64,000 bases of DNA. Source: Desulfosporosinus hippei DSM 8344 (GTDB taxonomy: Bacteria > Bacillota > Desulfitobacteriia > Desulfitobacteriales > Desulfitobacteriaceae). The stretch is from assembly GCF_900100785.1 (NCBI RefSeq), contig NZ_FNCP01000003.1, positions 186,001-250,000 of the forward strand, written 5' to 3'. The translations under genes were made by a program, and so were the position numbers. The notes under the pieces are model-generated. The model was not told the origin of the DNA, ran no database searches, and saw only the letters and a program-made list of their open reading frames with translations. Of the stretch, positions 1-7,602 are shown piece by piece (within the stretch, counting starts at the first letter, position 1; the number at the start of each line of letters is the position of its first letter).

Positions 1-172
1 CTGCCCCACCGGCTGTCATGGTCATCGTAGCCCATAGAGGGAGTCTGTTTCTGAGTGACTCAATTACACTCTCCATCTTCTCTGTCCTCCCTTCTTGGCT
101 TTCTATCCGTTGCTCAAGCAGCTGGACTACCGCACAAGGATTTCCGATTGAGCATTGAACTTGTTGAGTCAT
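1..172 (-). CDS. Phage holin/XhlA-like small membrane protein (N-terminal part)
   Basis: The window shows the first 57 residues of a gene that continues off the left edge. It starts MTQQVQCS behind an AGAAGGTG ribosome binding site. Residues 15-45 are charged and likely helical (LLEQRIESQEGR, then MESVIESLRN). Next comes LPLWATMTMTAGGA, the start of a hydrophobic segment. A charged coiled-coil head followed by a membrane helix is the layout of XhlA/haemolysin-type phage holins and similar small lysis proteins. Its position after the virion genes on the late strand fits the start of the lysis module. The C-terminus is not visible, so the family assignment is an inference. Confidence 0.55.
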   Translation of the reverse strand, partial: MTQQVQCSIGNPCAVVQLLEQRIESQEGRTEKMESVIESLRNRLPLWATMTMTAGGA

Positions 173-219
173 AGAACACCTTCTTTCTGGCTGTATCGCC
201 TCTTTCCGTTTGAAACCCA

Positions 220-245
220 TAAAAAATAACTGCCACGAAGGCAGC
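220..245 (-). terminator. Weak intrinsic terminator downstream of the virion genes
   Basis: On the minus strand CTGCC and GGCAG flank a TTCGT loop, followed by TTATTTTTT. The stem is only 5-6 bp, but the U-rich tail is good. It lies between the last virion gene and the holin-like gene, so it could reduce read-through into the lysis genes. Confidence 0.4.
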
Positions 246-288
246 TAAAAGATGTATAATAATGTTAAAAAATTAGGAGGGGGAGAAA

Positions 289-621
289 TTGAAGAATTGG
301 AAGGTTCCAGGGGTAATCCTAGTTTTACTTATGTTGGCAATAGCTTTTCGATGGAATATTGATAAAAACACCAATGGAAGCACAGTAGTAAAATACAGCA
401 CGGATCGTTGGAATGGCGCAGTTTATTATGAAAGACTTTCATCGTCGGATCACAGCAAGCGCATGATACAAAGCCAAAGTATTGCAATGGATTGGTATTC
501 TAGTAAAAGCCTGACTGTGATATGGGGTGTATTAACCTGTGGTAGTGTAATTTGGTTACTTTTTACAATACGGGACAAAAGGATGTTTGAGAATGAAGCA
601 GAAAATAGAGGAATTGAATAA
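289..621 (+). CDS. Small two-helix membrane protein, unknown function (prophage cargo)
   Basis: I do not recognise this 110-residue protein. It starts at TTG, 4-5 nt after a strong TAGGAGGGGG ribosome binding site, and a TATAAT hexamer lies at 255-260. It has a hydrophobic N-terminal segment (VILVLLMLAIAF, residues about 8-20), a polar middle (residues 21-75), and a second membrane segment (WGVLTCGSVIWLLF, about 79-92), so both ends probably face the same side of the membrane. With the next gene it forms a plus-strand pair among minus-strand late genes, with its own promoter-like sequence and terminator. That arrangement is typical of accessory (moron) genes expressed from a prophage. No known family or catalytic motif was seen. 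Confidence 0.55.
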   Translation: MKNWKVPGVILVLLMLAIAFRWNIDKNTNGSTVVKYSTDRWNGAVYYERLSSSDHSKRMIQSQSIAMDWYSSKSLTVIWGVLTCGSVIWLLFTIRDKRMFENEAENRGIE

Positions 622-790
622 AATGTATTGGTATCATTGGGTTGCCATTTACGTATTGATTGGTTCGGCTGTAGCATTTTGGATTATCCCCGGAGAATCG
701 CTGTGGCTAAAGATTGTGATAGCGGTCGTTGGAATGAGTTCGTACCTGGTAATCGCTAAATTACCTAGAGAAGATGTGAAGGATCTCTGA
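593..790 (+). CDS. Small two-helix membrane protein, unknown function (prophage cargo)
   Basis: A 65-residue protein that overlaps the end of the preceding gene by 29 nt. The start chosen is ATG at 593 behind AAAGGAT. ATG at 623 behind AGAGGA, which begins MYWYHW, is equally plausible and would give 55 residues with no overlap. It is almost all membrane: a helix near WVAIYVLIGSAVAFWIIP, a short loop, then LKIVIAVVGMSSYLVIA and a charged tail. It is translationally coupled to the previous gene and followed directly by a strong terminator, so the two form one small operon. Function unknown. Confidence 0.5.
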   Translation: MKQKIEELNKMYWYHWVAIYVLIGSAVAFWIIPGESLWLKIVIAVVGMSSYLVIAKLPREDVKDL

Positions 791-805
791 GACGAGATCC
801 TTTTC
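779..805 (+). terminator. Intrinsic terminator of the two-gene plus-strand operon
   Basis: A perfect 9-bp stem, AAGGATCTC / GAGATCCTT, with a 6-nt loop, followed by a short T-run. It overlaps the stop codon of the small membrane protein. On the other strand it sits just past the stop of the large virion gene. Confidence 0.75.
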
Positions 806-3800
806 TATTTAGCCATAACCCTTTTGGCTAACTCGTTTCGCTTGTCTGTTAAAGAGTTTATCCGTTCCCTCTTTGATAGTGGATTCATAAGCGTATCGTT
901 TTCTATCTTACGTATCTCTTTAGTAATTTTGCTTATCTCATCTGATACGGTGTTAAGTTTTTTCAGTCTTTTTTCCTGCGGGAATGCGGCTTTTGAACTT
1001 TCTATCTTTGCTGACCCTCTCGCTCTTAGAAGTTGATCCTTCTCATTATAGAGTTTATCCATTGACTTACCGCTGCTATATTCAGGGGCTAAAAAGGCTC
1101 TTAAAAGTGGCAAGTCGCTGATATTACGAGCAGGTCTTTGTTTCTTTTCGACTAGACCCGACGTTTCAGCTATGAAGTCTATTGCACTTGTAGCGTATGA
1201 CCCCAATCCAGCGGTTAAGCCACGAATGGTGTTATCCATAATTCTAGGTGATCCAAAGTTCTTTAAAGCTCCTTGTCCCCCCGTTAATTCATTGACACCC
1301 TTCGCAAATAGTTTAGCAGTTCCAGTAGTTCTAATATCATACTGATCAGGAAAATTCAAATCTGATTCTCGTTGCGGAATAATCGGCCCCTGTTTGAAAA
1401 AACTGTAATTTGCCATACCCTCAAGGAACGGTGTCAATGCCGTAATCATTGTTGGTATAGAAAAAGATGTAAGCGTTTCCTTTCCAAAGCCCTCAAAAGC
1501 TTCGGGGTCGTTTGTTTCAAGATACCTCAGTGCCCGTTCAGGAAGATTCGCGAATATAGGGGCCAGATCAAACGGTTTTGGGATTCTCGCTACCTGGCTT
1601 GTGCCCGGGATAGGGACAAGCCAGAATGTAGAAGTTAACCAACTAGGGGCATCACTAATAGTTTTCTTTTGCTCGTCATTAGAGAGATACCTCTGCGCCA
1701 TATAGGCCCCGATAGTAGGGAGTGTTATAGAAACAAAGGCTCTAGTAGTTACGCCGATCGGATCTTCTTTTATGGCCCTGTATAGTTTAGACTTTCCTTG
1801 AATGCTGGCATTTAAGAACGCGATAATCTTATTAGATTCACGGATACTAGATCCGGCTCTCCCAAAATCCATTATGTCTCTAGCCCTGTACGCCGCCTCT
1901 GGCCGACTAGCGCCACTTCTTAATGCTGCTCTATACTCACCCAGTTTGGTGGCACTCTCTGAAACATCGGTAATTGCACGTAGGACACTAATCCATGACT
2001 TAGGATTTATGACATTAACGAATTTATTTCCCTGCGGCTTTGATAAAATGTCTTTCAGCACTTCTTGATGGACTTTTCTATCCATAGAGATGATATTTCC
2101 GTATCCTGCATTATCTTTAAGAAATTGATTATACAACGTTTCCTTACCTTGCTTGGTTCTTATAATATCAAATAAGGCTCTCGGGATATCTGTGATCGGA
2201 TTAAAGCCAGACTTACTTACCGAAAATGCTGCAGGAATGTCTCTAATTGGATTCCGCAAGCTAAACTCTGGAGTTAGAGTTGCGCCTGATCTTAAAAGCC
2301 CTGCGGGCTTCTGTAGTAACTTTATTAGCATGTTGGAAGACTCTCTATCCAGGTTCAGTAGCGCCTTATAAACGTCGGGTTGCACTTCGTATTGAACCTT
2401 TTTACCACCTTCCATAGCATAGACTGTATTTAACCGCCCTCTCTCTTCACCCTCAGCTAGTCTACGGATAAAAGCCCCATTAGTGTCTTTGTCTGCCAGT
2501 TTACTAAGCTGTGAAGCCACCTTATTGCGATCAACCGCCGATATGCTACGGTAAATATTTTTTACCATACTCTCAATCGGATCAATGACTTTTCTGTCTG
2601 ATCCAACCAAACGGTTAAGTGGGGCCGTAACATTGGCAAGCGTCTTTGATACTCCTGCTGCAAACTCCACCTTGTCATCATCGAATAGCCTAAAAAGCGG
2701 CATATAATTTGGATGCTTTTCCCTCAGTGCTGTGACTAATTCTCTGCTGATTAGTCCGGATTCAGCCAAGGAGTCAAGAGATTCATTACTAATCTTCATT
2801 AGTTCTTTGCGTGCCGCTTCCATCTCGGGGGTGCCGTACTTCTGGATAGTTGCGTTTATCTCTGCATCGGTAAAACCCGAGTTTATTCCTTTGGCATTGA
2901 CATCCCTAGCGTGTACGGCTAGAGCATAATCCCCCAAGTCCTTACTTGTTTTACCCGATTTCTCTACGCCTTTAATAACCGGTGCTAACCTTGACTTAAT
3001 TAATTCGTCTGCCCTCTCGGGGCTACCCCGAAATAAACGACCTTGTTTGTAAAGACTGTCCTCGGCACTAGCTACCTTTCCAGTGATATTCTTTTCAAGA
3101 TTTTCCAACGGCGCTAGATCATCGACAAATTGAGTCCTGACCCTACTCAATGTTTCAGAGAATGGTTTACTTTTCGCGGGACTGCGATCTACTTTTGTCC
3201 TGAATGTATCAGCGTTACCCGGAGCCATTGTTTCCCCTACTCTCGGTAAAGATAGAGACGGGTTACTAGTACTCGGTCTTTCTATAGTAGCATTCATTAC
3301 CCTTGGACGTTCTATCACATTTGCTACATCAACTCTACCATTAACAATAGGAATATCGATATCCGTAGTCTCGCTAGATACCGTAGGCGTTTTAGGCTGG
3401 CTCCTTGGCAATCTACGCAGAGTATCCTCAGTGATCGATTGAATAGGCAGTGGCCCAGCAGACGGGATACCTTCCTTATTTGTCCACGTTAAAGGCTGTG
3501 GATTTGGAGGATTAATTTTCGGTAAAGGCCCTTCAAGATTGTTCTGCACTGGCTTTGGTACATCCCTTGGCTTTAATGGCGGGATAACACCGGCAGCCTT
3601 ACCCATTTTTAATTCTTGAGGATTAAGGGAAGTTCTTTTAGCCTGCGCTCTCTCCCAGTTGCCTATAAGCTTTGGTAAGTCTACACCAGTATTAGCTTTC
3701 ACGTCAGCATAGGCCGCTTCTACCGTTGTCCCTGGGGGATAAGGGGCTAATACATCTGTATGCCTGACATAGTTTTGCGCCTCTGCAATGCCATCCTGGA

Positions 3801-4737
3801 GCTCTTGAAATGCCCTTTGCTCACTAGTAGTAGAGTTATATTTTTTCAGGTCTCTAGGCTCACCAAAAGCTGCTTGAGCATTTAACTGCTTTTGTTGTGC
3901 CATCTCAGACGGATTTAACCCCTGCTTTGGTAAAGTCGATCCAGTTCGCCTCATATTATTAGAGGTATCCGCAAAGGTTTTGTTTAGTTGGTTAGCTCGT
4001 GCATCACGAAGAGACGGTACTTTATAAGCGTTTTGGACTTCTTCTAAGGGATTAACTTTTGGAAGATCAATCGATTTAGTAAGTTTATTAATCCTAGCTA
4101 GATCAATACCTTCCCTAACACCTTTCCCTACCAATTGCCCAGCACCGTGTAAAGCGGTGCCGCCAAGTGCCATCAGTGGAACTTGCTTTTCTCTCTCTAT
4201 TAATCCTTGTAAACCATCACCCTCTAACGCTGTTTCAGTAGGAGCGACAACCCCACCATAGGTAGCACCCGCCCTTACTCCAGTTCCAAGTGCAGGAATT
4301 AAAGCTTTGGGCAATGCTCCTATGGCCTTAGATACCGGTGCTGTCTTCGCCAATGCTCCTAAAGGTTTAGCTAGCAAAGCATCCCCGGCTATCCATAATG
4401 GAAGGTCTGTCACTAGATTACTGCCCATCGAGACGGCTTTTTGCCCAAGGGTCTCAGGCTGTGGAAGAGTTGAAAGATCAACTTTTCTCCCTGCTATCTT
4501 TTCAGCTACAGGGGTAAGTGCTTTACCAATGTTAGAATTAAGCGTCCCCCCGATAAATGCAGATTTTAGACTCGGTTTAGCAGTTTCAATAGTGTTGCTA
4601 TGCGCCGGACGCATTTGCATAGCCAGAGGCGTTCTAGTAGCTTCTAGCGGATCAGGAGAGGGAGGTGCAAAGATTTGGTCAAGTGTACGCGGTTTATTCT
4701 GTTGATTGCCGAATATTTCATCTAGACTTCTTGCCAT
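805..4737 (-). CDS. Large internal-virion-type phage protein (LPD38-like)
   Basis: A 1,310-residue protein. The start at 4737 (MARSLDEIFG) follows a perfect AGGAGGTG; a longer in-frame start would overlap the upstream gene. The N-terminus carries two copies of an (S/T)LD(E/Q)IF motif and a long Pro-rich, low-complexity stretch (residues about 240-540). The second half has ordered helical regions, including SLRNPIRDIPAAF, and a segment near DAPSWLTSTFWLVPIPG that resembles the large polyvalent protein domain LPD38 of phage virion proteins. Its length is close to that of T7 gp16 and, as in T7, it lies late in the structural operon before lysis genes. I infer an ejected internal virion protein. 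No lytic transglycosylase motif was recognised. Confidence 0.6.
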   Translation of the reverse strand: MARSLDEIFGNQQNKPRTLDQIFAPPSPDPLEATRTPLAMQMRPAHSNTIETAKPSLKSAFIGGTLNSNIGKALTPVAEKIAGRKVDLSTLPQPETLGQKAVSMGSNLVTDLPLWIAGDALLAKPLGALAKTAPVSKAIGALPKALIPALGTGVRAGATYGGVVAPTETALEGDGLQGLIEREKQVPLMALGGTALHGAGQLVGKGVREGIDLARINKLTKSIDLPKVNPLEEVQNAYKVPSLRDARANQLNKTFADTSNNMRRTGSTLPKQGLNPSEMAQQKQLNAQAAFGEPRDLKKYNSTTSEQRAFQELQDGIAEAQNYVRHTDVLAPYPPGTTVEAAYADVKANTGVDLPKLIGNWERAQAKRTSLNPQELKMGKAAGVIPPLKPRDVPKPVQNNLEGPLPKINPPNPQPLTWTNKEGIPSAGPLPIQSITEDTLRRLPRSQPKTPTVSSETTDIDIPIVNGRVDVANVIERPRVMNATIERPSTSNPSLSLPRVGETMAPGNADTFRTKVDRSPAKSKPFSETLSRVRTQFVDDLAPLENLEKNITGKVASAEDSLYKQGRLFRGSPERADELIKSRLAPVIKGVEKSGKTSKDLGDYALAVHARDVNAKGINSGFTDAEINATIQKYGTPEMEAARKELMKISNESLDSLAESGLISRELVTALREKHPNYMPLFRLFDDDKVEFAAGVSKTLANVTAPLNRLVGSDRKVIDPIESMVKNIYRSISAVDRNKVASQLSKLADKDTNGAFIRRLAEGEERGRLNTVYAMEGGKKVQYEVQPDVYKALLNLDRESSNMLIKLLQKPAGLLRSGATLTPEFSLRNPIRDIPAAFSVSKSGFNPITDIPRALFDIIRTKQGKETLYNQFLKDNAGYGNIISMDRKVHQEVLKDILSKPQGNKFVNVINPKSWISVLRAITDVSESATKLGEYRAALRSGASRPEAAYRARDIMDFGRAGSSIRESNKIIAFLNASIQGKSKLYRAIKEDPIGVTTRAFVSITLPTIGAYMAQRYLSNDEQKKTISDAPSWLTSTFWLVPIPGTSQVARIPKPFDLAPIFANLPERALRYLETNDPEAFEGFGKETLTSFSIPTMITALTPFLEGMANYSFFKQGPIIPQRESDLNFPDQYDIRTTGTAKLFAKGVNELTGGQGALKNFGSPRIMDNTIRGLTAGLGSYATSAIDFIAETSGLVEKKQRPARNISDLPLLRAFLAPEYSSGKSMDKLYNEKDQLLRARGSAKIESSKAAFPQEKRLKKLNTVSDEISKITKEIRKIENDTLMNPLSKRERINSLTDKRNELAKRVMAK

Positions 4738-4748
4738 ACTGCACCTCC

Positions 4749-5825
4749 TTACTCTTCTGCTGTGTTGTACCATCCACTACCATTTTTATCCCAGGTAAAG
4801 TTCTTAGCCGCCCAATTATATAAATCCTGGACTGGAACACCGTTAGCTTGTAAATCCCCGGCATTTGCGTTAATAAATTTCAAGATATCAGAACGCGTTG
4901 CCCCGTTGCTAGCCATAGATTGAAGACCTTGCATGGAAGTCGCTAGGGATTGTTGCGCTCCTAATTCATTTTGGTATTTAACTGCGCTCAAATTAGCGGA
5001 AGAGCTACCGCTGCTTGCTCTAGCCGCGCTCTGTTGTGATAAAGCTAGCTGTTGTTTAGCAAGCCATTGTTCAAACTCTGTCTGGGATTGTCCTGCATCA
5101 AATTGCTTGCCCCACTGTGTATCAGCTACAGTATCCCTTGACTTTCCATAGTCAAATTGCTCTCGCCATTGATCAAGACCCGAGTTATATTGCTGATTAG
5201 CCAAAGTTGGGGCATCATTGTACATACCTGTTAACCCGGCCTCTTGAAGCCCGAACGCTTTATCCCTGTTCTTTTGATCTAAATAAGCCTGGAGGTATTG
5301 CGCTTCTAAGCCCGCATTGGCTGAGGTAAGATTTGATTCATAGTTATTTTCGACATCTGATACTCGGCGTGCATTGTCGGATAGTGCGCTTGCTTCTGCT
5401 TGATCTAAAGCACTGTAAGCATTTTGATAGCCCAGATTATTCATTAAAGCCCCTTGCCCTGCTATACCGGATTTAGCTCCACCGCCGCCGCGCTGCGCCA
5501 TGTACTCATCAAATGACCTTGCTGCTTGCCTAGCGTTTACACCTGCTTGCGTTTTCTTCTGCTGATACACGGGTTCGATGGTCGCTTTTTCGGCCTTGAG
5601 ATTGGATAGCGCGTTTTGTCTTTGTTGATCTAGCTGCGCCATAGTCTGTTGTTTCTGATAGTTTTTAAGATTACTAAGGCCACTTGACATACTAGACTCA
5701 TAACCACTATTTGAGGAGCCGGATGTGTCTCTTAGACCTTCCGTTCCTTTTAGCCCTCCGCCAATTACCTTACCGTTTTCGTCGTAGTCATTAAAGGATC
5801 CATCAGGGTTATATTTTCTCGCCAT
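4749..5825 (-). CDS. Gln/Ala-rich coiled-coil phage virion protein
   Basis: A 358-residue protein with no recognised enzyme motif. Residues 55-270 are rich in Gln, Ala, Ser and Asn with long predicted helices (QQRQNALSNLKAEKATIEP, ALDQAEASALSDNARRV). A Gly stretch (QRGGGGAKSG) lies near residue 112. This resembles small internal-core or ejection proteins of short-tailed phages (T7 gp14 type) in composition and position, just before the very large virion protein. It starts with ATG 12 nt after AAGGATGG and ends 11 nt before the next gene. The role is inferred from context only. Confidence 0.5.
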   Translation of the reverse strand: MARKYNPDGSFNDYDENGKVIGGGLKGTEGLRDTSGSSNSGYESSMSSGLSNLKNYQKQQTMAQLDQQRQNALSNLKAEKATIEPVYQQKKTQAGVNARQAARSFDEYMAQRGGGGAKSGIAGQGALMNNLGYQNAYSALDQAEASALSDNARRVSDVENNYESNLTSANAGLEAQYLQAYLDQKNRDKAFGLQEAGLTGMYNDAPTLANQQYNSGLDQWREQFDYGKSRDTVADTQWGKQFDAGQSQTEFEQWLAKQQLALSQQSAARASSGSSSANLSAVKYQNELGAQQSLATSMQGLQSMASNGATRSDILKFINANAGDLQANGVPVQDLYNWAAKNFTWDKNGSGWYNTAEE

Positions 5826-5840
5826 AATTCACCATCCTTT

Positions 5841-5999
5841 CTAGGCTGGTAATAATCCAGTAAGTTCATTGTATTGATCTTGTGTAATTCGGTTATTCAG
5901 AAGAAACACATCTAGCTTGATTAACATATCTTCTTTTGTTCCGTAAGTTCCATTTTGTATTACTGTTTTGCAGTATGTGTATGTTAATATTGATGGCAT
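5841..5999 (-). CDS. XkdX-like small phage protein
   Basis: A 52-residue protein starting MPSILTYTYCKTVI and ending RITQDQYNELTGLLPA. The pattern of an aromatic-Cys start, a variable middle and a terminal IT-x-(D/E)-QY-x-E(L/I)TG is that of the short XkdX-type proteins encoded next to tail fibre genes in Bacillus and Clostridium phages. The start codon lies one base after the stop of the upstream small gene, which suggests coupled translation. Its molecular role is not established. Confidence 0.55.
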   Translation of the reverse strand: MPSILTYTYCKTVIQNGTYGTKEDMLIKLDVFLLNNRITQDQYNELTGLLPA

Positions 6000-6000
6000 T

Positions 6001-6228
6001 TTACAATCCCCCTAATCCTAATCCTAATTCAAACATTGACATCCTATAATCTAAATCTAATAAATAATCATTTATATTTGGTTGGGGTGCTTGAACTATA
6101 GAATTAGCCAACATATATTCATTTGTTGGATTAATAAGTGAAATTATTTTCATACCATTTTCTAATTCTTTAACTTCAGCAAGTCCATCCTCAGTAACTT
6201 CTTGATAAATATTTATAACTTCTGACAA
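6001..6228 (-). CDS. Small phage protein downstream of the tail fibre gene
   Basis: A 75-residue acidic protein starting at TTG behind GGAGGG (MSEVINIYQEV). The middle, NGMKIISLINPTNEYMLANS, could be beta-structured. The end is Gly/Leu rich (MFELGLGLGGL). Short proteins like this often sit between the fibre gene and XkdX-like genes and may assist fibre folding or attachment, but nothing in the sequence proves this. It is tightly packed between its neighbours (15 nt and 1 nt gaps), which supports a real gene. Confidence 0.5.
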   Translation of the reverse strand: MSEVINIYQEVTEDGLAEVKELENGMKIISLINPTNEYMLANSIVQAPQPNINDYLLDLDYRMSMFELGLGLGGL

Positions 6229-6243
6229 ATTTATCCCTCCATT

Positions 6244-7602
6244 TTACAAAGCTGTTTTGCTTCCAAATAATTTAAAAGTAGAATCAGCATCAAAACTAGA
6301 CATAGAGAGTTTAATTGAAGTAATAAGAGTTGTATCTTCGAATTCTCCACTAGTCATTCCTAAATGACCTTGACCACCATGAGTAGCATATATTTGATGA
6401 TATTTACCAGTATTTGAAATTACAACATCTAACAATCTTCTATTTCCTGTATCACTTCTTACATTTATCTGAATTCCATTTGCAGTAGTTGAAGAACTAT
6501 AAACACCATTGACTAAATTATGTGAAATATATTCTGTATCTGTGGTAACTCCATTAAATGACATAATTATATCTCTTATTGATGAATCAAATCCGTCCAA
6601 TTCACCAACTATTCTAAACGCTGTATAACCAGCAGGAATACTAGACCATGTGAAATTAGCTGTATCTACAGTAAAGGTTTGTGTTGCGAGTAATTCCCAC
6701 ACTAAACCTTCTGTTGAAATTGCAGACATAGCATTTACTGCTAATCTATTGGCTGGAACATGTGTAGATGAATCCAAATCACATACTCCACTGGTTGCTC
6801 CTTTTTGGGTTAAAGGTATTTTTTTATCTAACTCAACTTTTAAACCTGCCGGATGTACTGCCCTTGTTGTATCTGTTCCAGTTGTTGTTTCGGCTGCTGT
6901 TGCTAACTCTACATGCCCTTTTACTGTTTCGGAAGAAAATAATGCTGCATGAGTATTATAAGTTGTAGTAAGGGTAGCAACCCTTTCTTTAATTTGTCCT
7001 GTAGTACTTGATAACTTTGCATCAGTAACAGAACCATCTGCTACTCCACCTGATACAATAGTATCAATTTGAGTCTTTAACCACTCTAAAATACCCTGTA
7101 CCGTGCTAGGACTTGAGCTTATAGGTGTGGCTCCTATTTTATCAGCTCCACTAGAACCATCTGTTACTGCTCCTAATTCTGTTTCTGTGAAGTACCTTGA
7201 GTCGTGGTCTGAACTTGTTTTATGGTTATCAATGTAAGTTTTGAGAGCAGATAATAAAACCTGGACATCGTTTCCGGTTAGACCTGATATACTTTGGACA
7301 CCTATAAATTTTGCTCCACTAGTTGCTGTTACAGCTTGCAATCTGGTAATAAGTGCTTCAATAACACTTTGTACTGTCGCCTGTACACCGATAGCACTAA
7401 TAGGGGTTGTGCCTATCTTATCGGCTCCGCTCGCTCCATCTGATACGCTCTCTAGCTCAGGAATATGAACATCGTTCAAATACGTCTTAATGTCTTCCCC
7501 GGCTTTATCAAAGAGGACTTTTACTTGCGTTGCAGATTCAGTCGGCTTATCTGTTAGCTTCTGAACATTTGCTACGTCTTCCGTTAATTTCGTTAGAGCC
7601 AT
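6244..7602 (-). CDS. Phage tail fibre protein
   Basis: A 452-residue protein likely to form a trimeric fibre that contacts the host surface. Residues 1-45 are helical. Two copies of a DG(A/S)SGADKIG(T/A)TPIS module (about 55-70 and 147-161) each precede a heptad-like helix. SSDHDSRYFTETEL (about 128-141) and HVELATAAETTTGTDTTRAV (about 226-245) are motifs seen in many tail fibres. The last 170 residues (from about 285) are beta-rich, with no chaperone domain seen. It is preceded by GAGGTG and abuts the upstream gene (stop at 7603), so the two are coupled. A receptor-binding role is inferred from family and context. Confidence 0.75.
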   Translation of the reverse strand: MALTKLTEDVANVQKLTDKPTESATQVKVLFDKAGEDIKTYLNDVHIPELESVSDGASGADKIGTTPISAIGVQATVQSVIEALITRLQAVTATSGAKFIGVQSISGLTGNDVQVLLSALKTYIDNHKTSSDHDSRYFTETELGAVTDGSSGADKIGATPISSSPSTVQGILEWLKTQIDTIVSGGVADGSVTDAKLSSTTGQIKERVATLTTTYNTHAALFSSETVKGHVELATAAETTTGTDTTRAVHPAGLKVELDKKIPLTQKGATSGVCDLDSSTHVPANRLAVNAMSAISTEGLVWELLATQTFTVDTANFTWSSIPAGYTAFRIVGELDGFDSSIRDIIMSFNGVTTDTEYISHNLVNGVYSSSTTANGIQINVRSDTGNRRLLDVVISNTGKYHQIYATHGGQGHLGMTSGEFEDTTLITSIKLSMSSFDADSTFKLFGSKTAL

